Shown: positions 43,379 to 54,673 of the stretch, one piece after another | Position numbering within the stretch: the first letter of the stretch is position 1 | How the letters are laid out: every line of letters begins with the position of its first letter | Program-made: the position numbers and the translations under genes | The notes under the pieces: model-generated | What the model was told of the DNA's origin: nothing | The model's database searches: none | Seen by the model: only the letters and a program-made list of their open reading frames with translations | Assembly (NCBI RefSeq): GCF_025821625.1 | Contig: NZ_JACKSH010000277.1 | Coordinates: 1 to 54,673, forward strand | Direction of reading: 5' to 3' | DNA from: Mycolicibacterium pyrenivorans | GTDB taxonomy: Bacteria > Actinomycetota > Actinomycetes > Mycobacteriales > Mycobacteriaceae | DNA: 54,673 bases

Positions 43379-44215
43379 TCACACCAATCCCTGGTTGAGG
43401 TAGCCGACGGCCTCGCGCATCCGCTCGGCCGCTTCACGCAGGGAGGCGAGGTCCGGCCCGGCCCGCAGCACCTCGCGCGACACCGCCGGCAGCAACTGCC
43501 CCGGCAGCGCCCCTCCCAGGCCGGCGAGCGCCTCGGGCCGCCCACCCTGGGCGCCCACACCCGGGACGAGCACCGGCCCGTTGAGGGCGCTGACGTCGGG
43601 CGGGTCGCTCAGCGTCGCGCCGACGACGACACCGACCGAGCCGGGCCGCCCGGTGCCGTTGACCGCGGCCGCCGCGTCGACGATCGACTGGCCCACCGTG
43701 CGTCCGCCGGCCTCCCCTGCCCCGATGGCGCGCTGCACCGACGCGCCCTCGGGGTTGGACGTCGCGGCCAGCACGAAGACACCGCGGTCGTTCTGCTGCG
43801 CCTTGTCCAGCAGCGGCTGCAGCGACCCGAAGCCCAGATACGGCGAGGCGGTCACGGCGTCCGAAGCCAGTGGCGAGTCCCCTGCCCAGGCGTCGGCGTA
43901 GGCGGCCATCGTCGAGCCGATGTCTCCGCGTTTGGCGTCGGCGAGCACCAGCACCCCCGCTTCGCGCAGCGCGGCGATGGTGCGTTCGAGCACCGCATAC
44001 CCCGCCGACCCGTACGCCTCGAAGAACGCCACCTGAGGCTTGACGACGGCGAAGTCCGCGAACGCCGCCACGCAGGCGTCGCTGAACCGGGCCAGGCCGT
44101 CGGCGTCGAGGCTCAACCCCCACGCACTCAGCAGGCCGGGGTGCGGATCGATGCCCAGGCACAGCGGGCCCCGCTGCACCATCGCACTGGACAGGCGGTC
44201 ACCGAACCCGCCCAT
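43379..44215 (-). CDS. pyrF: Orotidine 5'-phosphate decarboxylase (type 2)
   Basis: 278 residues. LCLGIDPHPGLLSAWGL, the catalytic VLADAKRGDIGSTMAAYA and VLVPGVGAQGG identify the longer type 2 OMP decarboxylase of actinobacteria. Last step of UMP synthesis. It starts 2 nt after the carB stop and closes the pyr operon. Confidence 0.97.
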   Translation of the reverse strand: MGGFGDRLSSAMVQRGPLCLGIDPHPGLLSAWGLSLDADGLARFSDACVAAFADFAVVKPQVAFFEAYGSAGYAVLERTIAALREAGVLVLADAKRGDIGSTMAAYADAWAGDSPLASDAVTASPYLGFGSLQPLLDKAQQNDRGVFVLAATSNPEGASVQRAIGAGEAGGRTVGQSIVDAAAAVNGTGRPGSVGVVVGATLSDPPDVSALNGPVLVPGVGAQGGRPEALAGLGGALPGQLLPAVSREVLRAGPDLASLREAAERMREAVGYLNQGLV

Positions 44216-44217
44216 CG

Positions 44218-47583
<3,366 letters not shown>

Positions 47584-47607
47584 CTAGTCACTCCTACTGA
47601 TCGCCGG

Positions 47608-47658
47608 AATTGCATTCCAACAGAGAAAGTGCGAGAAGACGCCTGCTGGAATGCAATT
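47608..47658. repeat. Long inverted repeat in the carA-carB spacer
   Basis: AATTGCATTCCA at 47608-47619 is the exact reverse complement of TGGAATGCAATT at 47647-47658. After one mismatch the pairing continues for three more bases (CAG/CTG), so the stem is 15 of 16 pairs with a 19-nt loop (47624-47642). It fills most of the 92-nt spacer, and its AT-rich arms stand out from the GC-rich surroundings. No T-run follows on the minus strand, so it is not a standard terminator. Confidence 0.9.
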
Positions 47659-47675
47659 TCGGCGCGGTTCGGGCA

Positions 47676-48800
47676 TCATTTCTCTCCCGCCATCAGGTCG
47701 ACGAACTGATCGAACAGGTACTCGGCGTCGCGGGGACCAGCGGCCGCCTCGGGGTGATACTGCACCGAGAACGCCCGACCGCTGACCAGCTTGATCCCCT
47801 CGACCACACCGTCGTTGGCGCAGGTGTGGCTCACCATCGCGCGCCCGAACGGCGTATCGAACTCCTCGCCGGCCTCCCCCTCGAGGGCGAAGCCGTGATT
47901 CTGGGCGGTGATCGCCACCCGGCCCGTGGCGTGGTCCATCACCGGGATGTTGATGCCGCGGTGCCCGAACGTCATCTTGTAGGTGGAGCGGCCCAGCGCA
48001 CGGCCGAGGATCTGGTTGCCGAAGCAGATGCCGAACAGCGGGATTCCGGCGCCGAGCACCTCCCGGGTCACCGCCACCACGTGGTCGGCGGTGGCCGGAT
48101 CCCCCGGGCCGTTGGACAGGAACACCCCGTCCGGGTGCAGTCCGGCGATCTCGCCGAAGCTGACCGAGGACGGCAGCACATGCGTGCGGACACCGCGCTT
48201 GGTGAAGTTGCGCGGGGTGTTGGTCTTGATACCGAGATCGAGGGCGGCGACGGTGAACCTGTGCGGCCCTTCGGGTTCGACGACATAGCTGCCGTGGGTG
48301 CTGACCTCGCCCGCCAGGTCCGCACCGAGCATCGCCGCCTGGCCGCGCACCCGGGAAACCAGTTCCTCGGCACCGGCCAGTGCGTCGCCACTGAACACGC
48401 CCGCCTTCATCGAACCGCGACTACGCAGGTGGCGCACCACCGCACGGGTGTCGATGCCCGCGATGCCGACGATCCCCTGGCGGATCAGTTCGTCTTCGAG
48501 CGTTCCGGTGGCGCGCCAGTTCGACGCCCGCGGTGAGGGATCGCGCACGGCGTAACCGGCCACCCAGATCTTGTCGCCGCGGCTCTCGCCGTCCTCGAGA
48601 TTCCACCCGGTGTTGCCGATCTGCGGCGCCGTCGCCACCACGATCTGGCGGTGATAGCTGGGATCGGTCAGCGTCTCCTGGTAGCCCGACATGCCGGTGG
48701 AGAACACGGCCTCGCCCAGCGTCTCACCGACCGCCCCGAACTCCGTCCCGGTGAAGATGCGTCCGTCTTCGAGCACCAGGAGAGCTTTGCGTGCGGTCAT
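47676..48800 (-). CDS. carA: Carbamoyl-phosphate synthase small subunit
   Basis: 374 residues. N-terminal CarA domain (LVLEDGRIFTGTEFGA, GMSGYQETLTDPSY) and C-terminal class I glutamine amidotransferase with the Cys nucleophile in FGICFGNQILGRALG and His-Glu in VQYHPEAAAGP. It hydrolyses glutamine and passes ammonia to CarB. ATG 48800 has GGAGGAGG upstream and overlaps the stop of the PH-like gene (ATGA). A seven-codon upstream extension is not conserved. Confidence 0.98.
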   Translation of the reverse strand: MTARKALLVLEDGRIFTGTEFGAVGETLGEAVFSTGMSGYQETLTDPSYHRQIVVATAPQIGNTGWNLEDGESRGDKIWVAGYAVRDPSPRASNWRATGTLEDELIRQGIVGIAGIDTRAVVRHLRSRGSMKAGVFSGDALAGAEELVSRVRGQAAMLGADLAGEVSTHGSYVVEPEGPHRFTVAALDLGIKTNTPRNFTKRGVRTHVLPSSVSFGEIAGLHPDGVFLSNGPGDPATADHVVAVTREVLGAGIPLFGICFGNQILGRALGRSTYKMTFGHRGINIPVMDHATGRVAITAQNHGFALEGEAGEEFDTPFGRAMVSHTCANDGVVEGIKLVSGRAFSVQYHPEAAAGPRDAEYLFDQFVDLMAGEK

Positions 48801-49300
48801 GCGACCTCCTCCGGAAGCCATTTTGAGTAGTCACGGCGGTCGTCGGCGCGAAATCCGGTGTCGATCTCCGCGCCGGAGGGCAGCCGCCAGCGGATCGCCA
48901 GGATGCCCTCGTGCGTGATCACCTTGCCCGCCAGGTTCTTCTCGCATCGGATGTCGACGATCGCGTCGTCGGGTATCCAGATCGGTCCGGCGCCCGTGCG
49001 CTGCAACATGATTCCTTCCGGGTAGCGGCTCAGGACGGCCTTGGCGCGGTACCCGAGATCGCCCGCGGCGACCCGGTCGTTCCAATGCGGAGCCAGGGTG
49101 CTGCCGACGTAGAGGCCCTTGGTCGCGGGGACGATCACCGGGCCGACGATGTCGGGCAGCGGCGGCAGCGTGCCGACGATCTCGGCTTGCCAGCGCGCGC
49201 GGCGCCGCCACCCGCGCATCATCGCCTGGATCAGCACCGCGATCAGCACCACCAGCAGCGCGGCCATGACCAGCGACGTCACCAGCGTCGGGGTGTTCAC
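48797..49300 (-). CDS. PH-like membrane protein of the pyr operon (Rv1382-like)
   Basis: 167 residues. One N-terminal membrane helix (LVTSLVMAALLVVLIAVLI), then a beta-rich domain (GLYVGSTLAPHWNDRV, PIWIPDDAIVDIRCE, GILAIRWRLPSGAEIDTGF) of the PH-like type. Overlaps pyrC (GTGA) and carA (ATGA). The same gene occupies this slot in M. tuberculosis (Rv1382). Function unknown; the fixed position suggests a link to pyrimidine synthesis or merely shared expression. Confidence 0.85.
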   Translation of the reverse strand: MNTPTLVTSLVMAALLVVLIAVLIQAMMRGWRRRARWQAEIVGTLPPLPDIVGPVIVPATKGLYVGSTLAPHWNDRVAAGDLGYRAKAVLSRYPEGIMLQRTGAGPIWIPDDAIVDIRCEKNLAGKVITHEGILAIRWRLPSGAEIDTGFRADDRRDYSKWLPEEVA

Positions 49301-50589
49301 GGACGCACCTTTCCATCGCGGGCGGTGAGCCTGCCGCGCAGCATCGTCGCCGTGACCACCGCAGGCAGTTCCATGTCCTCGTACGGCGTGTTGTCCGACC
49401 GACTTGCCAGCGCGGGGCCGGTGACCGTCCACGTGGCGTCGGGATCGACCACGGTCAGGTTCGCCGGTTCCCCCACCTCCAACGGCCTGCCCTGATCGGG
49501 CAATCCGACGATGCGGGCGGGGCCCTCACTCATCACGCGGGCGACGTCGCGCCACGTCAGAAGGCCGGGCGTGACCATCGTCTCGACGACCACCGACAGC
49601 GCCGTCTGCAACCCCAGCATGCCGGGGCGGGCGTTGGCGAACTCGCACATCTTCTCGTGCTCGGCATGGGGTGCGTGATCGGTGGCCACGCAGTCGATGA
49701 CGCCGTCGGCGAGAGCCTGGCGCAGCGCGACCGCGTCGTCGGCCTCGCGCAACGGAGGGTTCACCCGGTTGCGGCCGTCGTAGGTGTGGAGCCTGGTGTC
49801 GTCGAGCAGCAGATGATGCGGCGTGACCTCCGCGGTGATCGAAATGCCCTGCTCCTTGGCCCATCTCAGGAGTTCGACAGTGCCCGCGGTGGAGGCGTGG
49901 CAGATGTGCACGCGGGCGCCGGCGTCCCGGGCCAGCAGTGCGTCGCGGACTACGATCGACTCCTCGGCGGCGCGCGGCCAGCCCGTCAGCCCGAGCTTGG
50001 CGGCGTTCGGCCCTTCGTGTGCGACGGCGCCGACGGTCAGGCGGGGCTCTTCGGCGTGCTGGGCGATCAGCACCCCGAGGCCGGTCGCATACTCCAGCGC
50101 GCGGCGCATCACCAGCGGGTCGTCCACGCACACACCGTCGTCGGAGAACATCCGGACCTGCCCGACGCCGGCGGCCATCAGCCCCATCTCGGTCAGTTGC
50201 TTGCCGCCCAGGCCGACGGTGACCGCGCCGACCGGGTGCACGTCGACGAGGCCGACCTGCTGGCCGCGGTGCCACACGTGGTCGGTGACCACCGCGCTGT
50301 CAGCGACCGGATCGGTGTTGGCCATCGCGAACACGGCCGTGTATCCGCCGAGAGCGGCTGCGGCCGAACCGGTTTCGATGTCCTCGGCATACTCACGGCC
50401 GGGCTCACGAAGGTGGGTGTGCAGGTCGACGAACCCCGGCAGCAGGATCTGGCCGTCGGCATCGATGATGTCCGCGCCGTCGGGTGCGCGGACGTCGGTG
50501 CCGATGGCCGCGATCTGGCCGTTGTCGACCAGCACGTCGACGGCTTTGCCCTCGCCATAGAGCCGGACACCCTTGATGAGAACGGTCAT
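49297..50589 (-). CDS. pyrC: Dihydroorotase
   Basis: 430 residues, class I type. Metal ligands in FVDLHTHLREPG, ICHASTAGTVEL, VTPHHLLLDD and the catalytic Asp in CVATDHAPHAEHEK. It cyclises carbamoyl aspartate to dihydroorotate. ATG at 50589 overlaps the pyrB stop (ATGA). Confidence 0.98.
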   Translation of the reverse strand: MTVLIKGVRLYGEGKAVDVLVDNGQIAAIGTDVRAPDGADIIDADGQILLPGFVDLHTHLREPGREYAEDIETGSAAAALGGYTAVFAMANTDPVADSAVVTDHVWHRGQQVGLVDVHPVGAVTVGLGGKQLTEMGLMAAGVGQVRMFSDDGVCVDDPLVMRRALEYATGLGVLIAQHAEEPRLTVGAVAHEGPNAAKLGLTGWPRAAEESIVVRDALLARDAGARVHICHASTAGTVELLRWAKEQGISITAEVTPHHLLLDDTRLHTYDGRNRVNPPLREADDAVALRQALADGVIDCVATDHAPHAEHEKMCEFANARPGMLGLQTALSVVVETMVTPGLLTWRDVARVMSEGPARIVGLPDQGRPLEVGEPANLTVVDPDATWTVTGPALASRSDNTPYEDMELPAVVTATMLRGRLTARDGKVRP

Positions 50590-51557
50590 GCGCTGATCGC
50601 CTCTCCCCCGCGAGCGGGAGGTGCCCCCAGCTCGGACCCGACGAGCAGGTGGAACAGCACCGCCATCCGAACATGCACGCCGTTGGAAACCTGTTGCAGC
50701 ACCGCGGATTGCGGTGAGTCCGCGACCGAGTGGGCGATCTCCATGCCGCGCAGCATCGGGCCGGGGTGCAGCACCACCGCGTGTTCGGCCAGCATCGCCT
50801 GGCGTTTCTCGGACAGTCCGTATCGCACCGAGTACTCCCGCGAGGACGGGAAGAATCCGCCGTTCATCCGCTCGGCCTGCACGCGCAGCATCAGCACGGC
50901 ATCGGCCAGCGGGAGTTCGGCGTCGATGTCGTGGCTGATCGTCACCGGCCACCCGCCGACACCGATCGGCAGCAGCGTCGGCGGTGCGACGAGCACCACC
51001 TCAGCGCCGAGCGTGTGCAGCAGCGCGACGTTGGACCGGGCCACCCGGCTGTGCAGGACGTCGCCGACGATCACCACGCGCTTGCCCTCGACGGAGCCGA
51101 GCCGCTGTCTGATCGTCAACGCGTCCAGCAGGGCCTGCGTCGGGTGTTCGTGCGTGCCGTCGCCGGCGTTGATGACCGACGGCCCGCCGTGCTCGTCGAG
51201 CGTCCATGCGGCCAGCTGCTGGGCGGCGCCGGAAGCCGGATGCCGCACGATCAGCGCGTCGGCCCCTGCGGCGCGCAGGGTCAGCGCGGTGTCGCGCAGC
51301 GACTCTCCCTTGGCCACAGAGGATCCCGACGCACTGACGTTGATGACGTCGGCGCTCATCCACTTGCCTGCCACCTCGAACGACACCCGGGTGCGGGTGG
51401 AGTTCTCGTAGAACATCGTGATGATGGTGCGCCCTCGCAGCGTGGGCAGCTTCTTGACCTCGCGGCCCAGCAGCGCCTCCCGGAAGTGGTCGGCGTTGTC
51501 GAGGATCGCGGTGGCGTCGTCACGGCTCAGGTCGGCCGCAGCCAGCAGATGTTTCAC
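50586..51557 (-). CDS. pyrB: Aspartate carbamoyltransferase catalytic subunit
   Basis: 323 residues. Carbamoyl-phosphate site FYENSTRTRVSFE, second-domain KGESLRDT, GDGTHEHPTQALLD and HPGPMLRG. No pyrI regulatory gene follows, as is usual in actinobacteria. It overlaps both pyrR and pyrC by 4 nt. Confidence 0.98.
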   Translation of the reverse strand: MKHLLAAADLSRDDATAILDNADHFREALLGREVKKLPTLRGRTIITMFYENSTRTRVSFEVAGKWMSADVINVSASGSSVAKGESLRDTALTLRAAGADALIVRHPASGAAQQLAAWTLDEHGGPSVINAGDGTHEHPTQALLDALTIRQRLGSVEGKRVVIVGDVLHSRVARSNVALLHTLGAEVVLVAPPTLLPIGVGGWPVTISHDIDAELPLADAVLMLRVQAERMNGGFFPSSREYSVRYGLSEKRQAMLAEHAVVLHPGPMLRGMEIAHSVADSPQSAVLQQVSNGVHVRMAVLFHLLVGSELGAPPARGGEAISA

Positions 51558-52150
51558 CTTGGAGGCCCTCCGTACGGTGCGATCCGGACCCCGTCGTGCC
51601 CGTCGTCCTCGGTCAACCGAACCTTGACGTTCTCGGCGCGCGAGGTCGGCACGTTCTTGCCGACGTAGTCGGCGCGGATCGGCAACTCCCGGTGCCCGCG
51701 GTCCACCAGCACGGCCAACTGCACCGCCCGCGGACGGCCGAGATCACGCAGCGCGTCCAGCGCCGAGCGCACCGATCGGCCGGAGTACAGGACGTCGTCG
51801 ACGAGGATGACCAGCGCACCGTCGATGCCGCCGTCGGGAATCGAGGTCTCCGCGAGCGCGCGCTGTGGCTTGCTCATCAGGTCGTCGCGGTAGAGCGTGA
51901 TGTCCAGAGCACCATGCGCGACTTGTGCGCCGCTGAACTCGGCGATGTTGCGGGCAAGGCGGGTGGCGAGGGTGACCCCGCGGGTCGGGATGCCCAGGAG
52001 GACCACTCGGGGAGCGTCGGGACCGTCGAGCGCGGTCTTCTCGATGATCTGGTGAGCGATGCGAGCAATCGTGCGGTTGACGTCCGCTGCGGACATCAGT
52101 TCCCGGTCCTGACTACCGGCGTCAGGATCAGCGCTGTCGGGCGAGCCCAC
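51554..52150 (-). CDS. pyrR: Pyrimidine operon regulator PyrR
   Basis: 198 residues from the GTG at 52150. The PRPP-binding loop VILVDDVLYSGRSVRSAL and LDITLYRDDL identify the PyrR family. It binds the pyr mRNA leader when UMP is high and has weak uracil phosphoribosyltransferase activity. The conserved part begins at MSAADVNRTIARIAHQI; the ~20 residues before it parallel the M. tuberculosis N-terminus. AAGGAGG lies 12 nt before the GTG, a long spacing, so the exact start is uncertain. Confidence 0.95.
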   Translation of the reverse strand: MGSPDSADPDAGSQDRELMSAADVNRTIARIAHQIIEKTALDGPDAPRVVLLGIPTRGVTLATRLARNIAEFSGAQVAHGALDITLYRDDLMSKPQRALAETSIPDGGIDGALVILVDDVLYSGRSVRSALDALRDLGRPRAVQLAVLVDRGHRELPIRADYVGKNVPTSRAENVKVRLTEDDGHDGVRIAPYGGPPR

Positions 52151-52162
52151 GAGTGAGCAGGA

Positions 52163-52188
52163 CCTCCTTCTCCGCCTCACGGGACGGA
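52163..52188 (-). promoter_or_regulatory. PyrR-binding hairpin adjoining the pyrR ribosome site
   Basis: On the minus strand, TCCG (52188-52185) pairs with CGGA (52174-52171) and encloses CCCGTGAGG-type loop sequence. GTCCCGTGAGGCG matches 12 of 13 positions of the PyrR-binding-loop consensus ARUCCNGNGAGGYU taken from its R. The hairpin's 3' side is two bases from the AAGGAGG (52163-52169). This fits translational repression by PyrR, described for M. smegmatis. A possible extended -10 (TGCTAAGCT on the minus strand, 52218-52226) lies about 30 nt upstream; that part is a guess. Confidence 0.75.
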
Positions 52189-52299
52189 TCGTTAAAGGAT
52201 GTCGAAAAACTGCGGGGAGCTTAGCACCTACTCCTCGAGGACTCCGACCGGCGGGCACTCGGTTCACCGACCGAGGAACCGCTGACCTAATCTGGCGCG

Positions 52300-53505
52300 A
52301 TGAACCTCGACCGCAACAAGGCGTCCATCGTCGAAGCGATCGACGCCGGACTGTTGGCCGGAGCGGTGACGCTGGTCTGGCGATCAGGTGAGGTGCTCCA
52401 GGTCAACGAGCTGGGGTACCGGGATGTCGAGGCGCAGCTGCCGATGCAGCGCGACACCATCTTCCGTATCGCCTCGATGACCAAACCCGTGACCGTGGCA
52501 GCGGCGATGTCACTGATAGAGGAGGGCAAGCTCACACTCTCCGATCGGGTCGCGACGTGGCTGCCCGAACTGGCGGACATGCGGGTGCTGGTGGATCTCC
52601 GCGGTCCGCTGGACCGCACGGTTCCTGCGCAGCGCCACATCACGGTCGAGGATCTGATGACGCACCGCAGTGGGTTGGCCTACATGTTCTCGGTGCTCGG
52701 CCCCCTGTCGGAGGCCTACCGCAAGCTGCCCACCCGCCAGGATCAGGACCGGTGGCTCTCCGAGCTCGCCGAGCTCCCCCTCGTTCATCAGCCGGGTGAA
52801 CGCCTGACATACAGCCACGCCACCGACGTCCTGGGCATCCTGCTGTCGCGCATCGAGGGCAGGCCGTTGAGCGACGTGCTCAAGGACCGGGTGTTGGGGC
52901 CATTGGGCATGTCGGACACCGGGTTTCACGTCGGGGCCACCGGCAGGCGCCGGGCCGCGACGATGTACCAGCTCGACAGCGACAACAAGCTGCGTCACGA
53001 CGTGATGGGCCCCGCCCCCATCATGGATCCGCCGTTCTGTACAGGTGGGGCCGGACTGTGGTCGACGGTGGACGACTATCTGCGCTTCGCCCGCATGCTG
53101 CTCGCGGGGGGCACGCTCGACGGCGTCCGGGTGCTGTCGGAGGAGTCGGTGCAGTGGATGCGCACCGACCGACTGACAGAGGAGCAGAAGCGTCAGGACT
53201 TCCTGGGCGCGCCGTTCTGGGTCGGGCGTGGCTTCGGCCTGAACCTTTCGGTGGTGACCGACCCGGCGAGGTCCCGCCAGCTTTACGGACCCGGCGGTCT
53301 CGGAACGTTCTCCTGGCCCGGCGCCTACGGCACGTGGTGGCAGGCCGACCCGTCGGCAGACGTGATCCTGGTCTACCTCATCCAGAACATGCCCAGCCTG
53401 TCCGTCGACGCGGCCGCCGCCGTCGCCGGCAACACGTCGTTGGCGAAACTGCAGAGCGCGCAGCCCAAGTTCGTTCGGCGCACCTACGAGGCGCTGGAGG
53501 CGTAG
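52300..53505 (+). CDS. Beta-lactamase-fold serine hydrolase (esterase)
   Basis: 401 residues, no signal peptide. SMTK (SxxK nucleophile motif in FRIASMTKPVTVAAAMSLIEEG), Tyr of LTYSHATD (the YxN position reads YSH), and the third motif near PGAYGTWW. This is the class C beta-lactamase-like family of esterases (EstB/LipD type), which mostly hydrolyse short esters and not beta-lactams. Divergent from the pyr operon across 149 nt. Confidence 0.88.
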   Translation: MNLDRNKASIVEAIDAGLLAGAVTLVWRSGEVLQVNELGYRDVEAQLPMQRDTIFRIASMTKPVTVAAAMSLIEEGKLTLSDRVATWLPELADMRVLVDLRGPLDRTVPAQRHITVEDLMTHRSGLAYMFSVLGPLSEAYRKLPTRQDQDRWLSELAELPLVHQPGERLTYSHATDVLGILLSRIEGRPLSDVLKDRVLGPLGMSDTGFHVGATGRRRAATMYQLDSDNKLRHDVMGPAPIMDPPFCTGGAGLWSTVDDYLRFARMLLAGGTLDGVRVLSEESVQWMRTDRLTEEQKRQDFLGAPFWVGRGFGLNLSVVTDPARSRQLYGPGGLGTFSWPGAYGTWWQADPSADVILVYLIQNMPSLSVDAAAAVAGNTSLAKLQSAQPKFVRRTYEALEA

Positions 53506-53970
53506 CCGCGAGTTGTCGGGGCTGTGTTCTAGCCTGGGTTCATGTTCGAAAGTTTGTTCGATATTGATCCGGGGGCGGGTGAGGCTGACCTGCGGTCCGC
53601 GGTGGAACGTTTCGAACAGCTGAAGTGTGTGGCGGCGGCGGCCCAAGCGCGGGTGACGGCGTTGTGGGCTGCTAAACGCCGCGCTGCCGAGGAGGCCGCC
53701 GGGGTTCCGGCCCGCAAACGTGGCATGGGGTTGGCGTCGGAGGTGGCGTTGGCCCGCCATGACGCCCCGACGTGCGGGAACCGGCACCTCGGGTTCGCCC
53801 AGGCGCTGGTGCACGAGATGCCCCACACCCTGGCCGCGCTCGAGTCGGGGGTGCTCTCGGAGTGGCGGGCCACCCTGATCGTCAAACAATCAGCCTGCCT
53901 GAGCGTCGAGCATCGCCGCGCGTTGGACGCCGAACTGTGCGCTGAGGTCACGGAGTTGGCGGGCTGGGGT

Positions 53971-54175
53971 AACGACCGGGTCGAGGCCGAAGCCAAGAGG
54001 ATCGCCGCCCGCCTCGACGCCGCCGCGGTGGTGGCCCGCTCAGCCAAAGCCGCCGCCGATCGTGGGTGTGGACAACGACCGGGTCGAGGCCGAAGCCAAG
54101 AGGATCGCCGCCCGCCTCGACGCCGCCGCGGTGGTGGCCCGCTCAGCCAAAGCCGCCGCCGATCGTGGGTGTGGA
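53971..54175. repeat. 103-bp tandem duplication in the 13E12 gene
   Basis: AACGACCGGGTCGAGG starts at 53971 and again at 54074; identity continues to GGTGTGGA (54072 and 54175). Period 103 bp, which is 1 modulo 3, so the copies are read in different frames. Confidence 0.95.
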
Positions 54176-54242
54176 TCCGCCCGGCCCCCGACACCATGAC
54201 CTACGTGACCATCCTGTTGCCGGTGCAGCAGGGGGTGGCGGT

Positions 54243-54418
54243 GTTCGCCGCACTCAAACGCGAAGCCGACGTGAGCTGTGACGGGCGCTCCCGGGGGCAG
54301 GTGATGGCCGACACCGCCTACCAACGCCTCGTTCGCCGCACTCAAACGCGAAGCCGACGTGAGCTGTGACGGGCGCTCCCGGGGGCAGGTGATGGCCGAC
54401 ACCGCCTACCAACGCCTC
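54243..54418. repeat. 88-bp tandem duplication in the 13E12 gene
   Basis: GTTCGCCGCACTCAAACGCG starts at 54243 and again at 54331; each copy ends CAACGCCTC (54330, 54418). Period 88 bp, 1 modulo 3, so the reading frame is lost after the second copy. Confidence 0.95.
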
Positions 54419-54673
54419 ACCGGCCGCCCGGCCGAACAACCCGTGCCGGTGGCGCTGAACCTGGTGATGGCCGACACCACCCTGGCCGGCGACGATCACG
54501 AACCGGCCTGGCTGGCCGGCTTCGGACCCATCCCGGCGGGGTTCGCCCGCCGACTCACCGGTGACGCCGTCGCCGACAAGGCGGTGAAGGCCACGCTGCG
54601 GCGGCTCTACCGCCACCCGAACTCCGGGCAACTGGTGGCCATGGAATCCCGGGCGAGGATTTTCCCGAAAGCG

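Larger units (their letters stand above)
53542..54673 (+). pseudogene. 13E12-family (DUF222) gene broken by duplications, runs off the window
   Basis: Starts at ATG 53542 (MFESLFDIDPGAGEAD) with the DUF222 region of mycobacterial 13E12 repeat proteins; the C-terminal HNH part would lie beyond the window. A 103-bp tandem duplication (from 53971) puts its second copy out of frame, giving an Arg-rich missense stretch. The frame returns at WIRPAPDTMTYV only because the expected GGGGTG of this junction is one base short. An 88-bp duplication (from 54243) then shifts the frame, and translation stops at 54367-54369. The true frame continues (GQVMADTAYQRLTG to the end) but cannot be reached. Either a real pseudogene or a misassembly of a multicopy family. 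Confidence 0.8.

Noticed and set aside
53542..54369. Intact 275-residue 13E12 protein
   Set aside because: The middle is a frame-shifted copy of the preceding sequence and the C-terminus is an artefact of the 88-bp duplication.

Overview
The window is high-GC chromosomal DNA from a mycobacterium, most likely a rapid-growing Mycolicibacterium. The grounds are a mycobacterial-type mihF (not a two-subunit IHF), the lprG-P55 pair, a 13E12-family gene, many 4-nt ATGA/GTGA gene overlaps, and gene order that largely matches the M. tuberculosis Rv1423-Rv1379 interval read backwards. The species call is inference; no rRNA or tRNA gene is present.

Layout. 0.1-5.4 kb: a lipase remnant, then uvrC-rapZ-yvcK-whiA (minus strand). 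5.5-7.4 kb: a gamma-glutamyltransferase lipoprotein gene (plus). 7.4-17.2 kb: riboflavin genes (ribH, ribBA, ribE, ribD), split by lprG-P55, plus rpe, rsmB and fmt. A 50-codon gene lies opposite the end of P55. 17.2-22.4 kb: lemA, a DUF2207 gene, a PriA with degenerate helicase motifs, and a YhhN gene; with fmt, rsmB, rpe and ribD these look like one long minus-strand operon.

22.5-36.3 kb is the accessory core and the most interesting part. It is a surface-glycan or glycolipid locus. A minus-strand operon with a GTGA overlap at every junction encodes a broken GT2, a GT2, a DUF998 membrane protein, a GH16 lipoprotein, a second GT2 and a large GT-C-like membrane protein. Divergent from it is a 1300-residue protein that joins a Wzx/MATE-like flippase to a complete adenylation-carrier-thioesterase module. 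A condensation-fold acyltransferase-like protein flanks one side; a membrane-anchored EEP phosphatase/nuclease and a sugar-isomerase-like TIM barrel flank the other. I infer that the locus builds a glycan or glycolipid, flips it, and acylates or otherwise decorates it with an acid activated on the flippase-borne carrier.

36.4-43 kb: a LipH-like esterase, a ThrE-type exporter, and metK-coaBC-rpoZ-gmk-mihF. 43.4-52.2 kb: the pyrimidine operon pyrR-pyrB-pyrC-(PH-like)-carA-carB-pyrF, with a PyrR-binding hairpin next to the pyrR Shine-Dalgarno and a long inverted repeat filling the carA-carB spacer. 52.3-53.5 kb: a beta-lactamase-fold esterase. From 53.5 kb to the end: a 13E12-family gene disrupted by two tandem duplications.

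Tandem repeats inside coding sequence recur: 4 x 30 bp in uvrC, 3 x 27 bp in the DUF2207 gene, and 103-bp and 88-bp duplications in the 13E12 gene.
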